DNA of 64,000 bases from JBLHKS01 sp047620505 (GTDB lineage Bacteria; Verrucomicrobiota; Verrucomicrobiia; Verrucomicrobiales; DEV007). The stretch is from assembly GCA_047620505.1 (NCBI GenBank), contig JBLHKS010000007.1:1-64000 (forward strand), read 5' to 3'. The position numbers and the translations under genes are program-made. Every line of letters starts with the position of its first letter. Positions within the stretch are counted from its first letter, which is position 1. Below are positions 28,427 to 38,000 of the stretch, in pieces. Below the pieces are notes generated by a model that was given only the letters and a program-made list of their open reading frames with translations, was not told where the DNA came from and searched no databases.

Positions 28427-28913
28427 CGCTCGGCAGTTGCTCAAGATCCGCCAGGTCCTTCGTTCGCCCCGACGCCTTCTTCATCGTGATAAGCCCATCG
28501 CGGTCGACCGCTACGATTTCCATTCCTTCGATCACGTACGCCTGCCGGTTTTCCCAGACTTTCCGCAAGAAGCCATCGGCGAGAACAAAATCCAACATCA
28601 GCGCATCTTCGTCGACAATTTTGGAAATTCGCATGATCTTCTGCTCCTCAGGCTGACCAGCTTTGAAAGTCATTGGCGTGGCTTCGAATCGAAATCCCAG
28701 CGGCGCAACGGCGGATTTAACCTTGGCGTAGTCGTCAGGCAGAATCAGCAGGTCGATGTCCTGAGTCGCGCGTGGATAACCATGAAGCACGACCGCAAGC
28801 CCGCCGCACAAGGCATAGGGAATGCCGGAGGCGTTCAAGGCCTTCACGACTCCGAAAAGTTCTGTTTTGATGTCAGTGATGACTAAAAATCCAAATTTAG
28901 CAGGCTCTGTCAA
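28419..28913 (-). CDS. Nucleotidyltransferase-fold protein (AbiEii/MNT-like)
   Basis: 164 residues. CGGLAVVLHGYPRATQDIDLLI carries the GG...DxD pattern of the nucleotidyltransferase superfamily (G37-G38, D52 and D54). A later basic segment (ITMKKASGRTKDLADLEQL) matches the end of AbiEii-like minimal nucleotidyltransferases. The start codon is TTG at 28913, overlapping the recQ stop as TTGA. It is the middle gene of recQ-NTase-small protein. A toxin-antitoxin or phage-defence role is possible; tRNA- or protein-modifying activity cannot be told from sequence. Confidence 0.8.
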   Translation of the reverse strand: MTEPAKFGFLVITDIKTELFGVVKALNASGIPYALCGGLAVVLHGYPRATQDIDLLILPDDYAKVKSAVAPLGFRFEATPMTFKAGQPEEQKIMRISKIVDEDALMLDFVLADGFLRKVWENRQAYVIEGMEIVAVDRDGLITMKKASGRTKDLADLEQLPSDD

Positions 28914-31048
28914 ACCCCGCCGTAACCTCGAATCACCTCGAGAAAATCCTCAAGATACCGCTTCGCCTTCACGGCACCGACGCCGCGAATCTTCAGGCCC
29001 GCCTCCATGCTTTTCGGCTTCAGTCGTGTGAAAAATTCGAGCGTTTGATCTGAGAAAATGATGTAAGCCGGCTTACCACCTTCGGCTGCGGCGAGTTCGG
29101 CGCGCTTCTGGCGTAGCTTCTCGTAAAGAGAAGCGTCAAACTCCAAACCAGCCATCTCAGCCAAATCCTGCGATGCGGATGTTTCGCGCTTGCGTGATTT
29201 TGACTTCGGCTTCGATAAACGGCTTCGGTCAGGCCAGTTCAGCCGATAGTCGGTCGCTCCCTTCATCACCGCGACTCCACGATCAGTCAGCGAAACAAGC
29301 GGATACTCGTGGCCGCCGGTCACCAGCAGCTGCTCGCGTTCCAATTCCTGAAACAAGGCGTAAACGTAGGCCGTCCCTTCGGTTTTCAACAGGCCGTAGG
29401 TCGTCAGCCGATCCAGCCCCTTGTCAATGATGTCCGCAGCTGCGCTTCCGACTAACATGTTCACAATCTTACCCTTCCCAAAGCGCCCGGCATACCCAGT
29501 CGTCGTCCGACGCGACATCCGCGCGACACCCGAAAGCGCCTTCTTCACGACCAGCGCTTCCCCCTCATACGGCCCGCGCAGCTCGCCGCGATCTTCATCC
29601 TGACAGACATCGCAGCTTCCGCACTGCGACGGATCGCCCTCCCCAAAATAACGCAGAATCCATTCCTGACGGCAGATCGGCTCGCGCGTGTAGCGGATCA
29701 TCCCCTTCAACTTTTCGCCGTCATTTCTTCGCTTTTCGGCGAGAGCACGTTCGTCGAGTTCGATGTCGTCAGCAGTCAGTTTCGGCTGCAAAAGCCGGCT
29801 TCCGCGCCGCCGCTCTCCATGAACATCGTAGCGCTGAATGTAACCGCTTCTCGTGAGCACCGAAATTGCCGAGCTGACCGCCATGCCGTTCTTCGCACCG
29901 GCCATGTCCGCGATTTCCTTGCCGGAAACGAGGCACTGATGCTGATCGTCAGCCTGATTATGGAGAGCTCCATAAATGCTCCTTATCAGCTCAGGGTCCG
30001 GGTTATTTCCTTCAATGAAAAAATCCTGAGTCGTCGTGTCCGCGAAATTAAAGAGCAATTCGCAGACCGCTGGTTCGCGATCCCGTCCAGCGCGACCTGC
30101 TTCCTGATAATAAGCCTCGATACTGCCTGGAACATCGAAATGCACGACGAAACGAACGTCCGACCGATCGATGCCCATCCCAAATGCGTTCGTTGCGACG
30201 ACGATGTCGGAAGTTCGATTGAGAAAGTTGTCCTGCGCGGCTTCGCGATCGTCATCGCTCATTCCACCATGATAAGCCACTGCGGATTTTCCCATCGCAA
30301 CGAGGCTCGCCGCGACGTCTTCGACATGCTTGCGAGTCGAGCAGTAAACGATGCCCGTTTTCCACTCCTTCGCGACCGCATTGAGTTTCTCGTACTTCTC
30401 CTTGTTGCCTTTGACCTCTCGGACGCGAAGGCTCAAGTTAGGCCGCTCGAATCCGGTTACCGAAACGAACGGATCGCGCAATTTCAGCGTGTTGAGAATA
30501 TCGCCGCGCACCTGCGGAGTTGCCGTTGCGGTAAACGCCGCCGTTTGCGGATGACCGAGCTCCTCGAGGGTCTGTTCAAGCCTCAAATAATCAGGTCGAA
30601 AATCGTGTCCCCACTGAGAAAGGCAGTGCGCCTCGTCCACGGCGAACAGACCAATTTCCACCTGCCGAAGCGCGCTACGAAACGCCTCACTGCGAAACCG
30701 CTCCGGCGCGACGTAGACCAGTTTCAATTTGCCTGAGCGCAGCTCCTTGAGCCGCTGACGTTGCTCGTCCAAGGTCAGCGTGCTGTTGATCATCGCCGCC
30801 GGAATTCCCTTTTTCGCCAGCGCATCGACCTGATCCTTCATCAAAGCGATCAAGGGGCTGATCACCAGCGTTACGCCCTCAAGACAGAGCGCCGGCAGCT
30901 GATAACAGAGCGACTTTCCGCCGCCAGTCGGCATCACGACCATCGCGTCACGGCCCTCCAGCAAAGCCGTGATGACCGGCTCCTGCCCATCGAGGAATTC
31001 GCGAAATCCAAAGTGGCGCTGCAGCGCCTCTGACGCACTTGTTGGCAT
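28910..31048 (-). CDS. recQ: ATP-dependent DNA helicase RecQ
   Basis: About 712 residues, a full RecQ: superfamily 2 helicase core with Walker A MPTGGGKS, DEAH box VDEAHCLSQWGHDFRPDY and motif VI YYQEAGRAGRD. An RQC region has the four zinc cysteines (CRQEWILRYFGEGDPSQCGSCDVC pattern), and a C-terminal HRDC domain ends KAKRYLEDFLEVIRGY. It unwinds DNA during recombination and repair. The ATG at 31048 is chosen; the upstream extension to 31132 has no family support. Its TGA overlaps the TTG start of the nucleotidyltransferase. Confidence 0.95.
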   Translation of the reverse strand: MPTSASEALQRHFGFREFLDGQEPVITALLEGRDAMVVMPTGGGKSLCYQLPALCLEGVTLVISPLIALMKDQVDALAKKGIPAAMINSTLTLDEQRQRLKELRSGKLKLVYVAPERFRSEAFRSALRQVEIGLFAVDEAHCLSQWGHDFRPDYLRLEQTLEELGHPQTAAFTATATPQVRGDILNTLKLRDPFVSVTGFERPNLSLRVREVKGNKEKYEKLNAVAKEWKTGIVYCSTRKHVEDVAASLVAMGKSAVAYHGGMSDDDREAAQDNFLNRTSDIVVATNAFGMGIDRSDVRFVVHFDVPGSIEAYYQEAGRAGRDREPAVCELLFNFADTTTQDFFIEGNNPDPELIRSIYGALHNQADDQHQCLVSGKEIADMAGAKNGMAVSSAISVLTRSGYIQRYDVHGERRRGSRLLQPKLTADDIELDERALAEKRRNDGEKLKGMIRYTREPICRQEWILRYFGEGDPSQCGSCDVCQDEDRGELRGPYEGEALVVKKALSGVARMSRRTTTGYAGRFGKGKIVNMLVGSAAADIIDKGLDRLTTYGLLKTEGTAYVYALFQELEREQLLVTGGHEYPLVSLTDRGVAVMKGATDYRLNWPDRSRLSKPKSKSRKRETSASQDLAEMAGLEFDASLYEKLRQKRAELAAAEGGKPAYIIFSDQTLEFFTRLKPKSMEAGLKIRGVGAVKAKRYLEDFLEVIRGYGGV

Positions 31049-31150
31049 GTTTTGTCTAGACCCGCCCACTCTGGCGCGTTTCCTGACAAGCGCAAAACGT
31101 TCCGAATCGATCGGCTTGCTTCTCCGCCTCAAATCGAGGACAATTCGTCT

Positions 31151-32095
31151 GTGAACCCGCTCAAAATCTGCATTCTTGCGCTGGCAGCTGCTGGCTCAAT
31201 CCAAGCCGCTGAAATCAAGCTCGAAGGCCGCGTTCTGTTCCTCGGAGACTCGATCACTCACGCAGGCCAGTTCGTTAGCGTGATCGAAACCCGGCTGCGT
31301 CAAGACGGCGCGGATCCGTTGCCGGAATTGATCAACCTCGGCCTTCCCAGCGAAACCTGCACCGGACTTTCCGAGCCTGATCATCCATTCCCGCGTCCCA
31401 ACGTCCACGAGCGGATCGACCGCGCGCTGACAATGGTGAATCCTGATATCGTCTTCGCCTGCTACGGGATGAATGATGGGATTTACTACCCCTTCAGCGA
31501 AGATCGATTCAAGGCTTACCAAGCAGGGATTGAGAAGATCATCGAAAAAGTCAAGGCAGCCGACGCGAAGCTGATTCTGATGACTCCGCCGCCTTTCGAT
31601 CCAGTTCCGCTTCGCGAAAAAGGGAAGCTCCTGCCCGCCGGAGCTGAAAAATATGCGTGGTTCGAGATTTACGAAGACTACGATTCCGTGCTCGCGAAAT
31701 ACTCCGAATGGATCCTGACATTGCGCGAAAACGAAAACGAGGACGTCGATCTCGTGATCGACACGCGCACGCCGGTTTTGAAGGCAGTCGTCGAAGCTCG
31801 CAAAACCGACCCCGCGTTCACGCTCTCAAACGACGGCGTCCATCTGAATGAGCAGGGCCATCGAATCATGGCAGGCGGTATTCTGTCAGCGTTAGGATTC
31901 GAAAACGAGGCTGAAGTGGTTCGCGATTCGGTTTTCCAGAAAGTAAATGCGCGCCAGCAGCTGCTGCACAGCGCGTGGCTGAGTCACGTCGGCCACAAGC
32001 GGCCTCAAACCAAAGCTGGACCGTCGCTGGACGAGGCAGTCGTCAAGGCGGCGGAGATCGAAATCGAAATCAAAAAGGCGCTCGAGGCGAACTGA
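31151..32095 (+). CDS. Secreted SGNH/GDSL hydrolase
   Basis: 314-residue exported esterase/lipase-type hydrolase. The signal peptide (LKICILALAAAGSIQAAE) begins at a GTG at 31151. Block I LFLGDSITHAG carries the nucleophilic Ser, block III is CYGMNDG, and block V DGVHLNEQGH carries the catalytic Asp and His. In this phylum such proteins deacetylate or de-esterify polysaccharides. The dispersed palindrome falls in the signal peptide (LAAAGS) and again near the C-terminus (RQQLLHS). Convergent with the DUF1080 gene, with no bases between. Confidence 0.9.
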   Translation: MNPLKICILALAAAGSIQAAEIKLEGRVLFLGDSITHAGQFVSVIETRLRQDGADPLPELINLGLPSETCTGLSEPDHPFPRPNVHERIDRALTMVNPDIVFACYGMNDGIYYPFSEDRFKAYQAGIEKIIEKVKAADAKLILMTPPPFDPVPLREKGKLLPAGAEKYAWFEIYEDYDSVLAKYSEWILTLRENENEDVDLVIDTRTPVLKAVVEARKTDPAFTLSNDGVHLNEQGHRIMAGGILSALGFENEAEVVRDSVFQKVNARQQLLHSAWLSHVGHKRPQTKAGPSLDEAVVKAAEIEIEIKKALEAN

Positions 32096-32815
32096 TCAGT
32101 CGAAGATCCTGATCTTCAAATTGCGAAACCAGCACGGATCTTTGTGATCTGTCAGGAGAATGTGGCCGCGGACTTTTTCGCCGAAGCCGGGATACTTTTT
32201 GAACTTCGTTTTCGGCACGCGCTCCATCACAGCCGGGCTCCCGCATTCGTATTCGAGGACTTTCACCCCGTTAAGCCAGTGCTCGACGTGATTTCCGCGA
32301 ACCACGAGGCGCGAGGAATTCCATTCGCCCATCGGTCGATTCGGTTTGTCCGCAATTGGCGCGACCACGAGATAAAATGACGCATTGCCGGAATACGGAT
32401 CCTTGATCGCTGTGTCGTCGATCATCTGAAACTCGTGACCGACCGTCGCTTTGCGCTCTTCGGTAATGAAATATTTCACGCCATTGTTTCCGCCTTCCAA
32501 AAGTTTCCACTCCCAGGCGAACTCAAAGTTCTCGTAAGTTTCGGCCGTCATGATGTCTCCGCCGCGGATTTCCGCCTGCTTGTGGAGCGTTCCATCTTCA
32601 ACCACCCAGCCCTGTTTCGGCGGAGTGTTAGAACCGTAGCTGCGCCAGCCTTCGATCCTCTTTCCATCAAAAAGCAGCTGCCAGCCCTGCTGTTTTTCTT
32701 CGGCTGTCAGGGTGTTGTGTTGAGTCTGAGCAATGGAAATCGTCAGAATCGAAAACAGAACCGTGATTGCGATCACTCGAGTCGGCGAGGTTAGTTTTTC
32801 GGGTAAATTCGGCAT
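32096..32815 (-). CDS. DUF1080 (3-keto-disaccharide hydrolase-like) protein
   Basis: 239 residues with an N-terminal membrane or signal helix (about 14-30) and a DUF1080 concanavalin-like beta sandwich: GWQLLFDGKRIEGWRSYG, WVVEDGTLHKQ, NFEFAWEWKLLEGGNNGVKYF and the C-terminal HILLTDHKDPCWFRNLKIR. The domain is very frequent in planctomycetes and verrucomicrobia, and some members hydrolyse 3-keto-glycosides. Probably a periplasmic sugar-acting protein. Single-gene unit by spacing. Confidence 0.9.
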   Translation of the reverse strand: MPNLPEKLTSPTRVIAITVLFSILTISIAQTQHNTLTAEEKQQGWQLLFDGKRIEGWRSYGSNTPPKQGWVVEDGTLHKQAEIRGGDIMTAETYENFEFAWEWKLLEGGNNGVKYFITEERKATVGHEFQMIDDTAIKDPYSGNASFYLVVAPIADKPNRPMGEWNSSRLVVRGNHVEHWLNGVKVLEYECGSPAVMERVPKTKFKKYPGFGEKVRGHILLTDHKDPCWFRNLKIRIFD

Positions 32816-32871
32816 AGGAATTGAATTTACAGCCTTCGACCCGTCTCGCGAGAAAATTCCTGGAGCCGAAA

Positions 32872-34902
32872 TCAGTTCTCCGGAAACTCAAGCACATCGG
32901 GCTTCACGAAAATCGCTTGAAGCAGATCCGCTTGGTCGAATTCCTGAGTTCCTTCGGGCTTCCAAATGCCCAGAATCCGAATCGCGCCCGACTTCATCGT
33001 CGCCGACGTGACGACGTTCGCCCGGCGGAAGTCCGTCCCTGGAGCGTCCATCTCGATATTGCCTGCCGCATCGCGCTGCGACTCGCCACTCCGCACCGGC
33101 GGAGCGAAGTCGTATTCGAAATTCAAACTGAGATCGATCGTCTCTCCGTCCGCTCCCAGGACAACGTCGAATTCGGCGATCGTACCGACGATGTGCGTTT
33201 CCTCAACTCCATTCATCGTCGCTCCTCCAGCCGAAACTATGGCTTGAGCCTTGGCTCCCTGATCCGCCTCTTCCTTGCCCGCTTTCCCGTTAGCAAGCTG
33301 GCCTTTCGGCGTTACCTCCGCGGCTGTGTAATAAATATGATTCTGTCCAGACTCGACTTTGAAGCGCTGGCCAGAATTGCCCTCACACCAAACACTGCGC
33401 AGGATCGACGCCTCTCCTTGATCAACCGAATCTTGAATTTGCTCCCAGGCCTCCGCGTGGTCCGCCCAGATTCGCGACTCTCTCGCAATACGCCTGAGCA
33501 GACTCGCCGGAGCCTGAACAACATGAAGCGTTACGCCAATCGTCTTCAGGACATTTTCTCGGATACTCGAAATGTAAGCCTCAACCAGCTGAGTATTTTC
33601 CGGCAAATTGCGGACCACGAGTTCGTTGGTCGAAGCGATATAGTTGGCCGAAGAGCCCTCCGGAAACGGGATCCCAACTCGTTTAAGGATATCTTTGGCC
33701 GTTGCCCGAATCATAAAAGTCTGCTCCCCCGCACCGAGGTCTGCGAAGGGATCAACGGACCCGCCGCCACCCCGGTTAACGCCCGAAATAAACCCGGGCG
33801 GGACGCTGAATCTCCTGACGATCATCCCAGGCGGCAACTCGCCCGGCAAGTTTTCGTACTGCGGCGGGCCATCGGGAATTTCCACGATTTGATCGCCGAG
33901 ATTCGTCAGCAGCTGCTGGACCCGTGGCTCGGGCAGCGGCAGAACCGAAACGATTGTGCCTTCGACAAAAGCCGCTTGAAGCGTGTCGTCGTTTCGCCCC
34001 TCAACGCTCTCTGGCTTCCAAACGCTAAACAGTTTTGCGTCGCCACTTCGCGTGATTACGCTCGTCGACAGCCTCGCCACGTGCGTGTCGACCACGACTG
34101 CGGACAGACTCGTTTCGCCGCGTTTTGAGACCGGTGCCTGACGCTTACGCGGAGGAGCGTAGTCAAATCCGACGTTGAGGTTGAAGTCAATTGTGTTGCC
34201 GTCAGCGCCGATCACCGGATCGATTTCCCAGTCAATTCCGTTCGGCACGGATTCTGATTCCCACTCGATCCAATCCTCTTCATCCGTGCGGATTCCGAAG
34301 GGAACCGCCGTTTCAACTTGTCGCCGAATTGCAGAGCGCTGCCCGCTTTTCGCTTCTTGATAGAGCGAACCCACGATGCTCGCCTCGCCGTTGTCGACGT
34401 CCGCGAGGAGCGCGTCCAACACGGCCCGGTGATCGGCGCTCGTCGATGCCTCTTCGATCGATTCGCGAATCCGCCCCGCTTCTGATTCGATGATCGTCAG
34501 GTCGCACGCGATGTATTTTGGAACTCGCTGGCGAGCCGCTTCAGCGAGATTGGCGATCGCCACTTGCGCACCGCGCGGGAGACGAGCGGCAAGGGTGAAA
34601 GATTCGGGATCAAAAGTGAAGAGGGTGCCCTTCGGTGATGAGACGCCGATGAATTCGAAAAAGTGGCTAACGATCTCATTGCTCTCTTTCATGAACGTCT
34701 CAATTTCCTCTTCCGAAGCGTCAGCAGCGGGCAGCGGAGGAGCCTTCAGAAAACCAAGTTTGGGCGAAGTAAAACCCTCGACCAGACCAGGTTCCGGGAA
34801 TTGGTGAAATTCGATCACCCATTCGTCGAAGTTTGCGTCCTCCTGGGTCCAGGCGGAGGAGACGGCGAAAACCAGGAACAGCAAAAGAGTTCGAAAGGGC
34901 AT
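32872..34902 (-). CDS. Secreted protein with two repeated secretin-like modules
   Basis: About 676 residues with a signal peptide (FRTLLLFLVFAVSSAWTQ). The two halves repeat one plan. Each has a DLTIIESEAG or TLHVVQAPAS beta segment, an aligned VDNGEASIVGSLYQEAKSGQR or VDQGEASILRSVWCEGNSGQR, GADGNTIDFNLNVGFDYAPP or GADGETIDLSLNFEYDFAPP, and an end LFSVWKPESVE or ILGIWKPEGTQ. Between them lies a STNELVVRNLPENTQLVE segment, like the N domains of type II/III secretins. No pore-forming secretin end follows, so this is a secretin-domain protein rather than a full channel. Function unknown. Confidence 0.7.
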   Translation of the reverse strand: MPFRTLLLFLVFAVSSAWTQEDANFDEWVIEFHQFPEPGLVEGFTSPKLGFLKAPPLPAADASEEEIETFMKESNEIVSHFFEFIGVSSPKGTLFTFDPESFTLAARLPRGAQVAIANLAEAARQRVPKYIACDLTIIESEAGRIRESIEEASTSADHRAVLDALLADVDNGEASIVGSLYQEAKSGQRSAIRRQVETAVPFGIRTDEEDWIEWESESVPNGIDWEIDPVIGADGNTIDFNLNVGFDYAPPRKRQAPVSKRGETSLSAVVVDTHVARLSTSVITRSGDAKLFSVWKPESVEGRNDDTLQAAFVEGTIVSVLPLPEPRVQQLLTNLGDQIVEIPDGPPQYENLPGELPPGMIVRRFSVPPGFISGVNRGGGGSVDPFADLGAGEQTFMIRATAKDILKRVGIPFPEGSSANYIASTNELVVRNLPENTQLVEAYISSIRENVLKTIGVTLHVVQAPASLLRRIARESRIWADHAEAWEQIQDSVDQGEASILRSVWCEGNSGQRFKVESGQNHIYYTAAEVTPKGQLANGKAGKEEADQGAKAQAIVSAGGATMNGVEETHIVGTIAEFDVVLGADGETIDLSLNFEYDFAPPVRSGESQRDAAGNIEMDAPGTDFRRANVVTSATMKSGAIRILGIWKPEGTQEFDQADLLQAIFVKPDVLEFPEN

Positions 34903-34942
34903 TCCAGATGAAACCACTTTTCGGCCCTTGATTCAATCCCAT

Positions 34943-34978
34943 AAAAAAGCGCCGCCGGACTCTCGTCCGACGGCGCTT
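34943..34978 (-). terminator. Rho-independent terminator after alpha-2-macroglobulin gene
   Basis: A 13-base stem (AAGCGCCGCCGGA at 34947-34959 with TCCGACGGCGCTT at 34966-34978, one mismatch) and a 6-base loop. On the minus strand the stem is followed by six T residues (34948-34943). It lies just downstream of the stop at 35001, in the right orientation to end that transcript. Confidence 0.85.
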
Positions 34979-35000
34979 CCCAAATTCGACAAAAATCCGA

Positions 35001-38000
35001 TCAATCCACGACCGCCACCGGCTTGTCAGCAGCCCGATTCGGCAGCGAAGCGGTGATCCTCTTCGTCGCGCTCAAGCCTCTACGTTGCGGCTCGTACATC
35101 GCCTCGATTTTGGCGGGCGGCGCGGTGACCGATCCAGCTGCGACAACGCGAGCGAGGTACTGCACGCGATACTTGCCAGCGTTCCAGACGTTGTTGGTGA
35201 AAAACAGCGCGCGGTCCTGACGAATCTCCTGGAAATCACGCGGCATCTGCTGCCACTGATCGATCGGAGCACCGGCGTTTGCCTGCGTCTCGAACGCCGG
35301 ATTCACGGCTTCGAAAATCGCCGGAAGCGGATCGTCAATCGCGATGTACTCGTCCGGATTGTCGATTTCGACCTCGAGATGGATGACCACGAGATCGCCG
35401 ATCGTGAAGTGATCGGTTTTCTCCATCGTGCCGTCCGGATTGAGCCGGTGATAGCCACGGCGGATCTTGAAGCCCTGATCCTGCGCTTCAGAAGCGAGCT
35501 CATCTGGATAAGCGGACACCTTGACCTGAGCGTAGAGCTGATCGCGACTGCCCGCGCTCAGATCCAGCAGCTGCTCACGGATATCGCCATCAAATCCGAA
35601 CTTCGCAGTCACGCTGTCGAGCTTGGCTTCAAGGCCGACATCCGCCTCGTCTCCGCCAAACGTCAGGGTCGCTTTTATGGGTTTGTCAGGCACACCTTCG
35701 ATTTCGGCGACCTGCGCAAGCGCTAGCAACGGCCAAGCGTTTGTGAACGTGCTGCCCCAACCGTAAACCGGGCGGCGAAGCGCCAAAAGCGCGTCGAGAT
35801 GCTCGCCGACTCGCTTATGTTTGCTGTCCATCTTCGCCCAGGCAATCAGCCGGGTTGAGGTCCGCAAACTGGAGCCGTACCAGCCCACTGCCTCAGGCTC
35901 TTTCTTGTAGTCGTTCAGCAATTCCGGCACGAGCTGCCGTTGCTCGGGAGTTCCGCCTTCAAGGATCGCCATCGCGACAAACGCGCGGGATTCCGGAGCC
36001 AGCTTGCCGCGTTCTCGGTAAAACAATTCGTGATAAGCCGGCTCCGCTTTGCCAGCCAGCGCCAAAGTGTAGAGCGCCATCGCGCGCTGATGAAATTCGA
36101 AAGTCGAGGCCTCTTCATCTTTGCCGAAGCGGATGCTTTCCGAGATCCACTGATAAAGACTGTCGAGCCGCGCTTGCGGAACCGGATGACCTTGCTTAGC
36201 ACCGATTGTCAGCGCCAGACCGCCGTAAGCGCTGGCCCACATTGTGGGATTGTCAGAGCCCGGCCAATAACTCAGGCCACCATCGTAGGTCTGCATGCTA
36301 AGCAGGCGAGTCATGCCCGTGCCGATCGCTTTTTTCTTCTCAGCTTCGTCGACATCGAGATCAGGGAAGACATCCTTGAGACTCTCCATCGTCAGCCACG
36401 GAAGCGTTGCCGAGGTGGTTTGCTCAACGCAGCCATACGGGTAACGGAGGTTGTAACCCAGCGCATCGCGGGCTTCCATCAAGCGTGAATTGGAAATCGT
36501 TACGTCGATTTCGCCAACTCCGTTGAGGACGTCTTTGCCGAAGGAAACCAGCAAGTTTTTCTCGCTACCGCGCTTCACGCTGAGGTTGTGCGTTTCCCCA
36601 AGCAGCGGAACCGGGTAGCCGACATTCAGCGTGGTTTCGACCGAATCCGTCCGCTTGTTTCCCTGCGCCTGAAGCTCTTCAATCGTCCAAACCCAATTCG
36701 CGGTTCCGACTTTTTCAAAATGAACCGGGATCGGCAAGCCACGGCTCTCACCCGCCCCGAGTTCGATCGTTTCAGTCCAAAGTAGCGGATTGTCAGGGTC
36801 AGCAGCTGCTGGGATGATCCGGAACTCCTCGCTGTGGAAACTGGCGTGCTCGTCCAGCTTCATCGTCACCTCAAATTTGCCGGGTTGGCCAGTCGTGTTG
36901 TGAACGACGGCCTGAAGAAGAAGATCGTCGCCGACGTTTGCAAACACCGGCATTGCGGGCTCAACGATCACCGGTTTGGTTACCGTCATCTTGCTGGTTC
37001 CCGAGCCGTACTGCTCGGTCCCGCCAAGCGCGACGGCGATGACGCGATACTCGGTTAAATTGTCGGGCGCTGTGAATTTGGCGGTGACTTTTCCGTTCTC
37101 GTCGGTCAGGAGCGAACCGTTCCAGAACGCAGTCGCGCGGAAATCTTTGCGCGCGTTTTCCTGGAGCATATCGAGTGACCCGCCACCGCCAATCAGGAGT
37201 CCTTTGTTAGAGAAATAGCGATTTTCAACATTCTCTGGGAGGACGTTGAAGAGGCTGTGCCAGGTTTTGATGTAGAGCGGATAGGGCCGATGAAACTCCG
37301 GTCCAGGTCTCGGCGTTTCGTAGCCTGTCAGGCTCAAAACGCCTTCGTCGACTGCCCAGAGCGTGACCTCGGCTCCTGCGATCGGTTGGCCGTCCTCACC
37401 CGCGACCGTGGCGGTCAAGTTGACCTCGCTCTGCGGTCGAATTTCCTGCTCAGCGACCTCGACTTTGACTTCGAGTTTTGTATCCGAGCGCTCGACCTTC
37501 AATTCGGCATAACCGAGTTTGTAATCCGCATCCTTGAACTCATGCGGGCTGTCGTTCGCTCCTCGAATGATCACCACGGAAATAAACAGGTTCGGCGCAT
37601 CTCGCTTGCCGATCGGGATTTCGATAAACTGGCTCTTCGAGGTAAGCTCGGTGACGAACGAGGTGTGAACCCCGGCTCGTTCCGTCGTCACCAGCGCGGT
37701 TCCAAGAACCGGCGAGCGAACGAGAATTTTCGCGGTATCGCCCGGCTTGTAGACGATGTCGTCCTCGACAACGAGCTCGATTTTTTCGCCGTCCTGATGC
37801 GCCCACCACTGGTCGCCGCTTCCATAAATGTATCGCGTGCCGACGGTCTTGATCGTCTTCCCGTTTTCCTCGGCCACGAGCGTAAAACGGTAAGTTCCAG
37901 GATCCTTGAAGTTCAAATTCGCGGTCGTCGGCTTCGCGCCGAGTTTCAGCAGCTGCTCGCTGTGCGGTTTGTAAACCCACTCGTTGCGGTGCCGTTCTTC

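Noticed and set aside
32670..32690. AAGCAGCTGCC near 32676 and similar sites near 57077 and 63400 as palindrome copies
   Set aside because: Each has only one good half or ends in GCC instead of GCT, so they were left out of the count, although they may be decayed copies.
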